From the NCBI GenBank assembly GCA_024698865.1, contig JAILQS010000110.1:1-35417 (forward strand): a stretch of DNA of 35,417 nucleotides, in the 5' to 3' direction. Both the position numbers and the translations under genes were made by a program. Under the pieces are notes generated by a model. The model worked only from the letters and a program-made list of their open reading frames with translations, did no database searches and was not told the DNA's origin. This document shows positions 15,155 to 23,472 of this stretch, piece by piece. This stretch comes from Lachnospiraceae bacterium. Its GTDB lineage: Bacteria; Bacillota; Clostridia; Lachnospirales; Lachnospiraceae. Numbering within the stretch: the first letter of the stretch is position 1; each line of letters opens with the position of its first letter.

Positions 15155-15669
15155 TCGTTATCCTCCTTTTTCTTATATTTTTCTTTCAGACGCTCTATCT
15201 CCACCTGGGATAACTCATATAACTGAGTAAAAAATGCTGTCATTTCCTTTACTTGCGCCGGATCCATTTTCCGAAATACGTTATGAAAAAACTCATTCAT
15301 AACAGCATCTGTCTTTTCTACCATCTCGACGCCTTGCTCTGTCAGTTTTATATAGGTGTTACGTCTGTCTTTGGGGTCTTCGATTCGAACAATCAGCCCT
15401 TTATCTTCCAGTCCGCGAAGTGTCCTCGAAATCTGTGGTGCTGACACATGCATAAACCTGGCAATCACATTTACCTTCACACCTTCCTCCAACACAGGCA
15501 TCTCTTTAAAATGCGGATGCGTGCTGCAACCGGTAAGACAGGCAATTGTCTTAATGGTTCTGTGATCATTGCCGGAAAGTTCCGGAATCACCTGAAACGG
15601 ACGTAAATGCTTGAATCGGTTCATTGCATCAAAAAACTCCTGATACTCTTCTTTTGCTTTCACGCTCAT
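15151..15669 (-). CDS. MarR family transcriptional regulator
   Basis: A 172-residue winged-helix regulator. The centre has the MarR helix-turn-helix and wing: VNVIARFMHVSAPQISRTLRGLEDKGLIVRIEDPKDRRNTYIKLTEQG (about 66-113), where the D.RDRR-like wing (DPKDRRNTYI) is typical. The N-terminal part contains two cysteines (C44, C48). It is the first gene of an operon with the two ABC exporter subunits and most likely represses them. The start follows GGAG at eight bases. An inverted repeat, TTAACAAYG, beside the promoter -35 (15754-15782) is a plausible operator. Confidence 0.9.
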   Translation of the reverse strand: MSVKAKEEYQEFFDAMNRFKHLRPFQVIPELSGNDHRTIKTIACLTGCSTHPHFKEMPVLEEGVKVNVIARFMHVSAPQISRTLRGLEDKGLIVRIEDPKDRRNTYIKLTEQGVEMVEKTDAVMNEFFHNVFRKMDPAQVKEMTAFFTQLYELSQVEIERLKEKYKKKEDNE

Positions 15670-15720
15670 ATCTATACTCCTTTCGTAAATTCGCTTTGAG
15701 TTTTATCTGCTGACCTTGAG

Positions 15721-15782
15721 AATATATATCCCAAAAGATAGCAATGCAAATAATTAACAATGTTATTTAATTACGTTGTTAA
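15721..15782 (-). promoter_or_regulatory. Promoter and probable MarR operator of the exporter operon
   Basis: On the minus strand TTGCAT (15744-15749) and TATATT (15721-15726) are spaced by 17 bases. Immediately upstream, TTAACAATG (15754-15762) faces CGTTGTTAA (15774-15782), an inverted repeat with one mismatch. This arrangement fits self-regulation by the MarR protein. Confidence 0.6.
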
Positions 15783-15814
15783 GTATCATAACACCTCAGA
15801 TGGAATTTAACAAG

Positions 15815-15870
15815 TAAAATTTTTATAAACTTGCATTCAAGTCTAAAATTTTTATAAACTTGCATCCAAG
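15815..15870. repeat. Two 27-bp direct repeats
   Basis: The 27-base unit at 15815-15841 recurs at 15844-15870 with one substitution (T/C). Each copy runs from TAAAATTTTTATAAAC to CTTGCATYCAAG, and the last part is itself a small inverted repeat (CTTG/CAAG). The repeats are in the upstream region of the MarR-exporter operon, about 35 bases beyond its operator. Confidence 0.8.
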
Positions 15871-15880
15871 ATACGCACGT

Positions 15881-15913
15881 TTCACTTTGGATTCACTTTG
15901 GATTCTCTTTGGA
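15881..15913. repeat. Three 11-bp tandem repeats (TTCACTTTGGA)
   Basis: TTCACTTTGGA occurs twice in a row (15881-15891, 15892-15902) and a third time as TTCTCTTTGGA (15903-15913). The period of 11 bases places each copy on the same face of the helix. It lies between the 27-bp repeats and the hairpin at 15936-15980. The stretch 15670-16001 has no gene. Confidence 0.8.
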
Positions 15914-15935
15914 CTAAAGAACTTCTTATGCAACT

Positions 15936-15980
15936 AAGCGCCACGTCTTTGTTTCCTTGCAAAACAAAGACGTGGCGCTT
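15936..15980 (-). terminator. 19-bp hairpin after the nitrilase-family gene
   Basis: A 19-base perfect stem (15936-15954 with 15962-15980) has the loop CCTTGCA. It lies 22 bases past the amidohydrolase stop and probably ends or protects its transcript. There is no T run on the minus strand, so standard intrinsic termination is not certain. Confidence 0.5.
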
Positions 15981-16001
15981 TCTACTCTATTTTTGTGCCT
16001 C

Positions 16002-16808
16002 CTAATTGTGTGACTTATTATGTTTCAATTTCCAAAGTCTCTGATACAAGTGCTCTTTCCGATCGGCACGTATCGAAAACTTATCTCGGTTTTTCTCTAC
16101 TTCATCTTTGGATATTTCTCCATAAATAATGGTTTCGTCTTTCGTCTCCTCCGTCAGAGTATTTCCATCCGGCATTACAATCACAGAACCTCCGGAGTAC
16201 TTCATACCTCCACCCTTGCCTGTACGGTTGACGCCGATGATGTAACACTGATTCTCAACTGCTCGCGCATGCAAAAGAACATGAAAATGTTTTTTTCGCA
16301 CACTCGGCCAATTCGCAATCACCAAAATAGCATCTGCCTCATCCGCTTGCAACTGATAAACCTCCGGAAATCTCAAATCATAACAAATGCTCGCGCCAAA
16401 ACGGATTCCGTCAATCTCAACCGTTTCCAGTCTCTCACCACCCACGTAAAACTCGCCTTCCAGTCCATGTGTGAAGGGATGGATTTTGTCATAGGAAAGA
16501 ATTACTTCTCCGTTCTTAACAATATAAAGCCTGTTATGTACACCTTTTTCACCCGAAACAGCCATTCCAAAAGCAATTGCAATCTCATATTTCTTTGACA
16601 AAGCCAAAAAGAAATCAAGCGTAGGCTGGTTCTCCTCCGGCTCAGCAAAATCCATCGTATTCATTGTAAAACCGGTAAGAGTCATCTCAGGAAACACAAT
16701 AATACCCGCCAGATTTGCCTTAGCTTCTTTCACCATATCAATGCACTTAACTTTATTCTCTTCTTTAGACTCCCAGATAATGTTCATCTGAGCCATTGCT
16801 ATTTTCAT
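16002..16808 (-). CDS. Carbon-nitrogen hydrolase (nitrilase superfamily, omega-amidase-like)
   Basis: A 268-residue cytosolic hydrolase. The catalytic triad of the nitrilase superfamily is visible: Glu41 in VFPEMTLTGF, Lys108 in SYDKIHPF and Cys142 in GASICYDLRFPE. The pattern (SYDKIHPFT, CYDLRFPEVY, WP..R..H...LLHARAVENQCY..GVNR) resembles the Nit2/YafV omega-amidases, which hydrolyse alpha-ketoglutaramate and related amides. The length is normal. ATG 16806-16808 follows GGAGGGG at five bases. The gene is divergent from the MATE exporter and followed by a hairpin. The exact substrate cannot be read from sequence. Confidence 0.9.
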   Translation of the reverse strand: MKIAMAQMNIIWESKEENKVKCIDMVKEAKANLAGIIVFPEMTLTGFTMNTMDFAEPEENQPTLDFFLALSKKYEIAIAFGMAVSGEKGVHNRLYIVKNGEVILSYDKIHPFTHGLEGEFYVGGERLETVEIDGIRFGASICYDLRFPEVYQLQADEADAILVIANWPSVRKKHFHVLLHARAVENQCYIIGVNRTGKGGGMKYSGGSVIVMPDGNTLTEETKDETIIYGEISKDEVEKNRDKFSIRADRKEHLYQRLWKLKHNKSHN

Positions 16809-16939
16809 ACTACCCCTCCATGCACAACTTTTGTGCGAAATTATTTGTTACTTCTTATCTATTCTATAATAACATACTTGGTAGTTGGCGACAAACCAAA
16901 CACCACCTCAAAAGAGAACTACATCTGCGTAGAAAATGC

Positions 16940-16967
16940 TTGACTTTCCTCTTCATCGTGGTAGAAT
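16940..16967 (+). promoter_or_regulatory. Sigma-A promoter of the MATE gene
   Basis: TTGACT (16940-16945) and TAGAAT (16962-16967) are spaced by 16 bases, 46 bases before the ATG at 17014. Confidence 0.65.
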
Positions 16968-17013
16968 AAGCGTTGACTCTAAAAAATTAAGCAACCGGAA
17001 AGTGAGGTTTTTT

Positions 17014-18369
17014 ATGAATCAAAAAAATGAATTATTTGAAAATGCACCAATACCAAAAGCCATAGCAACAATGGCTATTCCAACCATCGTAAGTATGTTG
17101 GTTATTATCATATATAATATGGCGGATACCTTTTTCATCGGCCAGACCGGAGATCAAAACATGGTATCAGCTGTCTCCCTTGCCACTCCTGTTTTCATGC
17201 TTTTTATGGCAATCGGCAACCTGTTTGGTATCGGAGGAAGTTCTGAAATAGCGCGTTCTCTAGGCGCCAAAGATGAAAAACGCGTCCGTTGGACCTCCGC
17301 TTTTTGTTTCTACGGCTCCATTGCTTTTGGAATACTGATGCTTATTTTGTTTTTATGGAAAATGGATGCTATTCTTACACTGATTGGCGTAAGCAAGAAT
17401 ACAGAACACTATGCGCGCGTTTATCTCACCTACATATGCTTTGGCGGTCCGTTTATTTTGCTCTCATCTGCTTTTTCCAATATTGTTCGTGCAGAAGGCT
17501 CAGCAAAAGAAGCCATGATTGGTAATATGATTGGTACAATTATTAATATTATTTTTGACCCGATTATGATTCTTGGTTTTGGATGGGGAATCGTTGGTGC
17601 GGCAGTAGCTACCGTACTTGGAAATGTATGTGCAACCGTTTATTATCTGCTTTATTTCAAATTTAAAAATACGGTGTTATCCATCCGTCCGAAAGATTTT
17701 AATATGGCAAATGGTGTCGCATCCCATGTATTTTCCATCGGAATTCCGGCATCGCTCAATAATATACTGATGAGTTTTTCCAATATTGTATTGAACAATT
17801 TCCTCGTAAAATACGGAGATGACCTGGTTGGCTCCATGGGTGTAGCCATGAAAATTAACATGTTCGTTGTTCTTTTACAGATTGGACTGTGTATGGGCGT
17901 TCAGCCGCTGATTGCATACAACTACGGAGCGAAAAACGTTAAACGAATGAAGAAAATCGTCTTTACGGTTTCCGGTGTGGCAGTTGTATTAGGTACACTC
18001 CTTACAGTTATCGTATTTTCACAGAAAACAACACTGGTTGCTATGTTCATTGATAATGAGAATATTGTATATTACGGAAATAGAATGCTTACGGCATTAA
18101 TGTTCTCCGGACCGGTACTTGGCATCCTGTTTACCGCTGTAAACACGATACAGGCAATGGGCAAAGCCATCCCTTCTTTAATCCTGACAATTTCCAGACA
18201 GGGACTTTGCTTTATACCTGCGTTATTTATTCTGGATGCATTGTATAAAGAAAATGGCGTAATCTATGCACAGCCGGTTGCTGACTATTTCTCTATTATT
18301 ATTTCCGCAATTATATGCTTCTTCCTGATACGGAGTTTCGAAAAAGAAGTAAAAGCAGAAAAAAAATAA
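17014..18369 (+). CDS. MATE family multidrug/cation efflux transporter
   Basis: A 451-residue membrane protein with about 12 hydrophobic segments in two similar halves. The opening (FENAPIPKAIATMAIPTIVSMLVIIIYNMADTFFIGQ) and GGSSEIARSLGAKDEKR (about 74-90) are typical of MATE exporters of Clostridia, which expel cationic drugs in exchange for sodium or protons. The second half has IGIPASLNNILMSFSNIVLNNFL and GVQPLIAYNYGAKNVKRMKK. GAGG at six bases decides the ATG at 17014; in-frame upstream codons from 16936 would place the promoter inside the gene. Its stop is only eight bases from the convergent hemC-cobA-hemD stop, with no terminator hairpin between. Confidence 0.93.
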   Translation: MNQKNELFENAPIPKAIATMAIPTIVSMLVIIIYNMADTFFIGQTGDQNMVSAVSLATPVFMLFMAIGNLFGIGGSSEIARSLGAKDEKRVRWTSAFCFYGSIAFGILMLILFLWKMDAILTLIGVSKNTEHYARVYLTYICFGGPFILLSSAFSNIVRAEGSAKEAMIGNMIGTIINIIFDPIMILGFGWGIVGAAVATVLGNVCATVYYLLYFKFKNTVLSIRPKDFNMANGVASHVFSIGIPASLNNILMSFSNIVLNNFLVKYGDDLVGSMGVAMKINMFVVLLQIGLCMGVQPLIAYNYGAKNVKRMKKIVFTVSGVAVVLGTLLTVIVFSQKTTLVAMFIDNENIVYYGNRMLTALMFSGPVLGILFTAVNTIQAMGKAIPSLILTISRQGLCFIPALFILDALYKENGVIYAQPVADYFSIIISAIICFFLIRSFEKEVKAEKK

Positions 18370-18377
18370 CATTTGCG

Positions 18378-20849
18378 CTATTCTTCTGTTTGATTACTCA
18401 AATATCCAACCACACTCTCCGCCAACGAAGCAAGGCTGGCTTTTTCCGACTGTAACACATTCTCTGCGCCCTGTTTTGCTAATGCTTCCTTTGTCTTTTC
18501 GCCAATAGCAAAGCACGGGCTTTGACGGAGAATATCTTTTTCTTTATCCGACAATGCTTTAAAAACGCGATTTACAGAGGATGCACTGGTAAACACCCAG
18601 GCATCTGTTTTTCCGTAATCGATGGCCTGTGCCAGTTCTTTTTGAAGTTCCTTTTCGTCGTTCTCTTTGTTTTCGTATACGCTCACAGTGGTATAGTCAC
18701 ATTTGGAAGCAAGTATCTCTTCCAAATCACCGGCACCGTTCTTTGCCTTCACATGACACACCTTATCAGCCAGGGACAATTGTTCTGACAATCCTTCTCC
18801 AAGCGTGCGCGCCGAGTACTCCTTTCCTGCCGGAATGAAATCCGGGTACAAATGATACTCTTTTAGTTTGCCTGCCGTCTTTTCTCCCACAGCCGCAATG
18901 TTTGCGGTTATATTTCTTATATCTTTTTTGTGAACAGACAACTGGTGCATAAATGCAGTGACTGCGTTTTTACTTGTAAAGAGCAACCAGTCCGCTCCCA
19001 TCACATCCGCAAAGGCGTCCTTTAATGATATTTCGCAAATCCTGCCGGTGGAAATATGACTCACCAGACAGCCTTTTTCCGTCAATTGTCCGGTGAGAAG
19101 ATTCTCCTCCCTGCCAACCGTTGCCACCACAACATGCTTTCCAAACAGAGAACTCTTTTCAAACACTGCCAAATGCTCACGCAGTGAAACCACCTCTCCC
19201 ACAACAATCATTGCCGGTGAAGTCAGTTTTGCTTCTTCTGTCTTAGATACAATCGACGTTAATGTACCGGTCACAGTTTTCTGCTTAGGTGTCGTCGCAT
19301 GCGAGATAACCGCAACCTTTGTATCCTCAGGCATACCCTCCTTTAACAGATTCTTAGCGATATGGGAAAGCATGGATAATCCCATTAGAAATACCAGCGT
19401 ATCCTTTTCCTTAGCAAGGGATTTAAAATCCAGATGTGAAAGTGCATCCGGCGTACCCATCGCATCGTTTGCGGATGGTGTACCCGTTGTATTGTTCGAA
19501 TCTCCCTGCACCTGGCCAAAACCATGCGCTGTAACTACGTGAAATCCTGTCGAGATTCCTCTGTGCGTAATTGGAATTCCGGCATAAGCAAGTCCCGCAA
19601 TCGCCGAACTGATTCCCGGAATCACTTCAAATCCGATCCGGTGCTCCTTCAGATACAACGCCTCTTCACCGCCTCTGCCAAAGACGTAAGGATCTCCACC
19701 TTTTAAGCGCACAACTGTCTTGTATTTCAATGCCATGCTAACGAGAAGGCGATTTATTTCCTCCTGTTTCATCGTATGATGCCGGTTCGCTTTTCCGACG
19801 TATACCTTCTTTGCATCCTCCGGTACATAATTCAAAAGAGCCTTAGGTATCAACCGGTCATAAATCACACAATCCGCGTTTTTGAGTACCTTTAATGCCT
19901 TCACTGTAATCAAATCGGCATCTCCGGGACCTGCTCCTATCAAAAACACTTTTCCTGCAATCTCTTCCCGCAACGTCTTTGCCGCCTCTATCGCCAGTTC
20001 TACCGGATCGTCACCGGTCAACTGTACCCTTTTCAGGGAAGAATCTTTCATCCCGCCTGCAGCGCCATAAAACTTGTAACTATCCTTTTCATAAATGCAA
20101 CAAGCCCCCACCGGCATATGACAATCACCTTCCATCTTCGCAAGGAAGGTTCTCTCTGCCTGACAGATTTTCGTCGTTCGTTCGTCTGACAGCCGGTTTA
20201 ACATCATTTGTAATTCTGTATTATCCGCAGAAAGCTCCAGCAATAAAATTCCCTGCGCCGGGGCCGGAACCATCTCCTCTATGGAAAAATAATGCGCAAT
20301 ATGCTCCTTTAGACCAAGTCGGTGCAGTCCTGCTGCCGCCAGCACAATACCATCCAGATTCTCCGTCTCCATTTTGGAAATGCGGGTATCAATATTCCCA
20401 CGAATACCGACAATCTCAATATCCGGGCGAAGTTCTTTGAGTTGAATGCCACGGCGAAGACTTCCTGTTCCGATACGTGCACCTTTACGCAACCCGGATA
20501 GGCTTTTTGCATCACGAAGCACAAGTACATCCCTTGCATCTTCTCTATCCCACGGATTGGCAAAAATGAGTCCCTCACCGGCTTTTACCGGCATATCCTT
20601 CATACTGTGCACTGCCAGCTGAATTTGTCCGCTTTTGAGCTGTTCCTCAATCTCCTCAACAAAAACACCTTTCCCGCCGATTGTATGCAGGGGCTGTGTA
20701 AGGTTTTTATCCCCTTTCGTCTGAATGACTTTCACATCAAATTCTACGTCAGGGTATGCCTCCATCAACCGTTCTTTTACCAGATTGGTCTGTGCCAGCG
20801 CCAGCCGTGACCCTCTGGTACCAATGGTGATTTTCTTTGTTGCGCTCAT
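18378..20849 (-). CDS. hemC-cobA-hemD: Trifunctional fusion: hydroxymethylbilane synthase, uroporphyrinogen-III methyltransferase and uroporphyrinogen-III synthase (HemC-CobA-HemD)
   Basis: An 823-residue fusion catalysing three steps from porphobilinogen to precorrin-2. Residues 1-298 are HemC: TIGTRGSRLALAQ, HSMKDMP with Asp85, TGSLRRG, and Cys243 in GDCHMPVGA, the dipyrromethane cofactor anchor. Residues 299-560 are CobA/SUMT: GKVFLIGAGPGDADLIT, YDRLI, VRLKGGDPYVFGRGGEE and PGISSAIAGLAYAGIP. Residues 569-823 are HemD: TSKNAVTAF (625-633), AVGEKTAG (653-660) and FTSASSVN. The HemC and CobA parts are joined with almost no linker. Inside CobA, after HGFG, there is an unusual polar insertion (about 446-475) with two copies of a GTP.A motif. 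The start follows AAAGGAG. It is the last gene of the tetrapyrrole operon. CobA-HemD fusions are known in Clostridia; HemC in the same chain is less usual. Confidence 0.93.
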   Translation of the reverse strand: MSATKKITIGTRGSRLALAQTNLVKERLMEAYPDVEFDVKVIQTKGDKNLTQPLHTIGGKGVFVEEIEEQLKSGQIQLAVHSMKDMPVKAGEGLIFANPWDREDARDVLVLRDAKSLSGLRKGARIGTGSLRRGIQLKELRPDIEIVGIRGNIDTRISKMETENLDGIVLAAAGLHRLGLKEHIAHYFSIEEMVPAPAQGILLLELSADNTELQMMLNRLSDERTTKICQAERTFLAKMEGDCHMPVGACCIYEKDSYKFYGAAGGMKDSSLKRVQLTGDDPVELAIEAAKTLREEIAGKVFLIGAGPGDADLITVKALKVLKNADCVIYDRLIPKALLNYVPEDAKKVYVGKANRHHTMKQEEINRLLVSMALKYKTVVRLKGGDPYVFGRGGEEALYLKEHRIGFEVIPGISSAIAGLAYAGIPITHRGISTGFHVVTAHGFGQVQGDSNNTTGTPSANDAMGTPDALSHLDFKSLAKEKDTLVFLMGLSMLSHIAKNLLKEGMPEDTKVAVISHATTPKQKTVTGTLTSIVSKTEEAKLTSPAMIVVGEVVSLREHLAVFEKSSLFGKHVVVATVGREENLLTGQLTEKGCLVSHISTGRICEISLKDAFADVMGADWLLFTSKNAVTAFMHQLSVHKKDIRNITANIAAVGEKTAGKLKEYHLYPDFIPAGKEYSARTLGEGLSEQLSLADKVCHVKAKNGAGDLEEILASKCDYTTVSVYENKENDEKELQKELAQAIDYGKTDAWVFTSASSVNRVFKALSDKEKDILRQSPCFAIGEKTKEALAKQGAENVLQSEKASLASLAESVVGYLSNQTEE

Positions 20850-20896
20850 GATGAAAGCTCCTTTCTCGTCTTTTCGTTTCTACCCTTTGGGTTTAT

Positions 20897-22153
20897 CTAA
20901 ATATGAAACAGATTCTTAATTACTTTTTTATATTTTTCCTGTTCCGCTTCTGTCTCGAGTTGTTTTAATTCCTGAATCGGTTCTTTGAGCAAACGCTGCA
21001 GCGAAGCCTGCAATGTACGCTCCACAATCGCCTGTTCTCTCGTGCTCAAATCCAGTTTGCGATTCAGATAATCCAGTCCGTCACTAACAATCTCACTACA
21101 TCTAAGTTGCAGCGACTCTATCGTCGAATCAATTTTACTTACCAGAAGCCATTCATTGGTTTCCTTCAGCATATCTTTTAGCATCAGCAGCCCTTCCTCT
21201 CTTAGCCGCTCACGCTCAGAAAGATTTTCTTTTACCTGTTCCGATATATGATCCAGATCCATCAAATGACAATTTGTCATTTTGGAAAATGCAGTATCAA
21301 TATCTCTTGGGCTTGCCAGATCCAACATCCAGATTGCCCGATCAAACTTCTGTGGGGCATGTTCTGTTTTTAGAATTCTATGCGGAGAAGCAGTCGCGCT
21401 GATAATAATATCAGCATCTGTCATTTCATCATACCGGTCTTCAAAATCGCATATATGAATCTCTGCATTGCAGGCACTTGCCCTGGTCGACGCTGCAATC
21501 TGGAGCCGTTTGCTGTGCTCTCTGTTTCGACTGCAGATAACAACCTCTCCTGCCCGGTATTCCAAAAGGTATGTAAGAGCCAATTCCGATGTCTTTCCAC
21601 TACCAATCAAAAGGACACGTTTGCCTTCGATTCCGCATTTTTTTTGGATTCCGGATATTCCGACATACGCCACGGAAAGCGGAATCTCGCTGATTCTTAG
21701 CTGCGTCTTTATTTGTTTGGCACAATGAATCGCATCGCGCACCACCTTATCAAGCTGTTTCTTGCAGTATCCCATCGTTCGCGAGAAATCCAGTGCCTCC
21801 TTCACCTGTCCAAGAATTTGATCTTCTCCCAGCACTTGCGACTCGAGTCCCGCCGTCACTAAAAACAAGTGTTGGAGTGCTTCTTCATCTGTGTCTGTGT
21901 CCCAGAAATCCTCCACATCAACCTTCGCAAACGTCTCTTTATACTTTTGTTTTGCATAGGCGTATTGACTGTCATTTTCAAAGAAAAAATAAACCTCACT
22001 GCGATTACAGGTCGAAAGAATCATACATTGATTCATTTCCATATTCTCTAACGCCCTGAAATATTTCATCTTTTCACTGTCTGTAAAAGCCGTGTTATCT
22101 CTGACATCCAACGTCGCATTTTTATAACTGATTCCTATATATCCAAAATGCAT
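20897..22153 (-). CDS. hemA: Glutamyl-tRNA reductase
   Basis: A 418-residue enzyme that reduces glutamyl-tRNA(Glu) to glutamate-1-semialdehyde with NADPH, the first committed step of C5 tetrapyrrole synthesis. The catalytic cysteine is Cys49 in LSTCNRSEVY. GLESQVLGEDQILGQVKEA (about 102-120) is the family signature. The NADPH-binding loop reads LLIGSGKTSELA, slightly different from the common GAGEMSEL. SATASPH and the C-terminal helical dimer domain (about 315-418) are present. The start follows GGGAGG at six bases. It is 29 bases downstream of hemL and 47 bases upstream of the fusion gene. Confidence 0.95.
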   Translation of the reverse strand: MHFGYIGISYKNATLDVRDNTAFTDSEKMKYFRALENMEMNQCMILSTCNRSEVYFFFENDSQYAYAKQKYKETFAKVDVEDFWDTDTDEEALQHLFLVTAGLESQVLGEDQILGQVKEALDFSRTMGYCKKQLDKVVRDAIHCAKQIKTQLRISEIPLSVAYVGISGIQKKCGIEGKRVLLIGSGKTSELALTYLLEYRAGEVVICSRNREHSKRLQIAASTRASACNAEIHICDFEDRYDEMTDADIIISATASPHRILKTEHAPQKFDRAIWMLDLASPRDIDTAFSKMTNCHLMDLDHISEQVKENLSERERLREEGLLMLKDMLKETNEWLLVSKIDSTIESLQLRCSEIVSDGLDYLNRKLDLSTREQAIVERTLQASLQRLLKEPIQELKQLETEAEQEKYKKVIKNLFHI

Positions 22154-22182
22154 CTTATTCCTCCCTGCAACTCCGTATTGTT

Positions 22183-23472
22183 TTACTGTTGTTTCGAAAC
22201 AAAAAATTCTTTTATTGCAGCTATCGTATCATCCACATCTTTTTCTGTATGCGCATCCGAAAGAAACATCGCCTCAAACTGGGATGGCGCCACATAAATT
22301 CCGCTCTTTATCATATGCCAGAAATAATCCGTATATTTCTTTGTATCACAAGAAAGTGCGCTGTCATAATCCGTCACTTCTTTTTCGCAAAAAAAGATAC
22401 TAAGAAGCGAACCAACTCTGTTGCAGGTAATGTTGTATCCTTCGTCCTCTTTCAATGAACGAACCGTATCTTCCAGACGTTTTGCCTTATTTGCAAGTCT
22501 ATCATAAATTGACGGATCATTTTTCAAAATACGAAGCGTCGTAAGTCCTGCTGCCGTTGCAATCGGATTGCCCGATAGCGTCCCTGCCTGATAAACCGGT
22601 CCAACCGGAGATACCATATCCATAATCTCGCGTTTTCCACCGTAGGCACCAACCGGCATTCCTCCACCGATAATCTTACCGAAAGTAAGAAGATCCGGTG
22701 TCACCTGATAAAACTCGCTTGCTCCGCCAAGTCCAAGACGAAATCCTGTAATCACCTCATCAAATATCAACAAGGCACCTTCTTCTTTTGTGATTTTACG
22801 AAGAAATGGAAGGAAATCATCCTTTGGTGCTACCACTCCCATATTGGCAGCTACCGGCTCCACGACTACAGCCGCAATTTGTCCACGATTGGCTTCAAAT
22901 AATGCTTCTACAGAACCCTTGTCATTATACGATGCCACAAGTGTGTGTTTGGAATAATCCACCGGAACTCCGGCACTGTCCGGAACAGCCGTGGTAAGTG
23001 CTGCGGACCCTGCCTTTACCAGCAATCCATCACTGTGACCATGATAATTTCCTTTAAACTTAATAATTTTATCTCTTCCCGTAAATCCTCTGGCAACACG
23101 CAAAGCGCTCATCACCGCTTCTGTGCCGGAGCTTACCAATCTGCTAACTTCCATTGCCGGCACCAGCTTGGATAAAAGCTCTGCCATCTCTACTTCCCGC
23201 TCCGTTGGTGCGCCGTACGTAAGCCCCTGCTCACACGCCTTTTTCACCGCCTCAATCACTTCCGGATGACTGTGTCCAAGAATGGCAGGTCCCCAGGAGC
23301 AAACATAATCAATGTATTCATTACCGTCTACATCCCGGATACGGGCTCCCTTTGCGCTCTCGATAAATCTAGGTGTACCGCCTACTGAGCCAAAGGCTCT
23401 GACCGGACTGTTAACGCCTCCGGGAATGTGTTTCTTTGCTCTTTCAAATAATGCTTCCGACTTCGTAGTCAT
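22183..23472 (-). CDS. hemL: Glutamate-1-semialdehyde 2,1-aminomutase
   Basis: A 429-residue PLP enzyme that converts glutamate-1-semialdehyde to 5-aminolevulinate. The family opening IPGGVNSPVRAF, SSGTEAVMSALRVARG (114-129), YHGHSD (143-148), FDEVITGFR (237-245) and the PLP lysine Lys266 in TFGKIIGGGMPVGAYGG are all visible. The C-terminal segment has YVAPSQFEAMFLS. Length is normal. Its ATG follows directly after the hemB stop codon with no spacing, and its Shine-Dalgarno site AGGAGG lies in the last hemB codons, so the genes are coupled. Confidence 0.96.
   Translation of the reverse strand: MTTKSEALFERAKKHIPGGVNSPVRAFGSVGGTPRFIESAKGARIRDVDGNEYIDYVCSWGPAILGHSHPEVIEAVKKACEQGLTYGAPTEREVEMAELLSKLVPAMEVSRLVSSGTEAVMSALRVARGFTGRDKIIKFKGNYHGHSDGLLVKAGSAALTTAVPDSAGVPVDYSKHTLVASYNDKGSVEALFEANRGQIAAVVVEPVAANMGVVAPKDDFLPFLRKITKEEGALLIFDEVITGFRLGLGGASEFYQVTPDLLTFGKIIGGGMPVGAYGGKREIMDMVSPVGPVYQAGTLSGNPIATAAGLTTLRILKNDPSIYDRLANKAKRLEDTVRSLKEDEGYNITCNRVGSLLSIFFCEKEVTDYDSALSCDTKKYTDYFWHMIKSGIYVAPSQFEAMFLSDAHTEKDVDDTIAAIKEFFVSKQQ

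Noticed and set aside
16020-16598. 192-codon open frame opposite the nitrilase-family gene
   Set aside because: The opposite frame carries the full catalytic triad; this one has no recognisable features.
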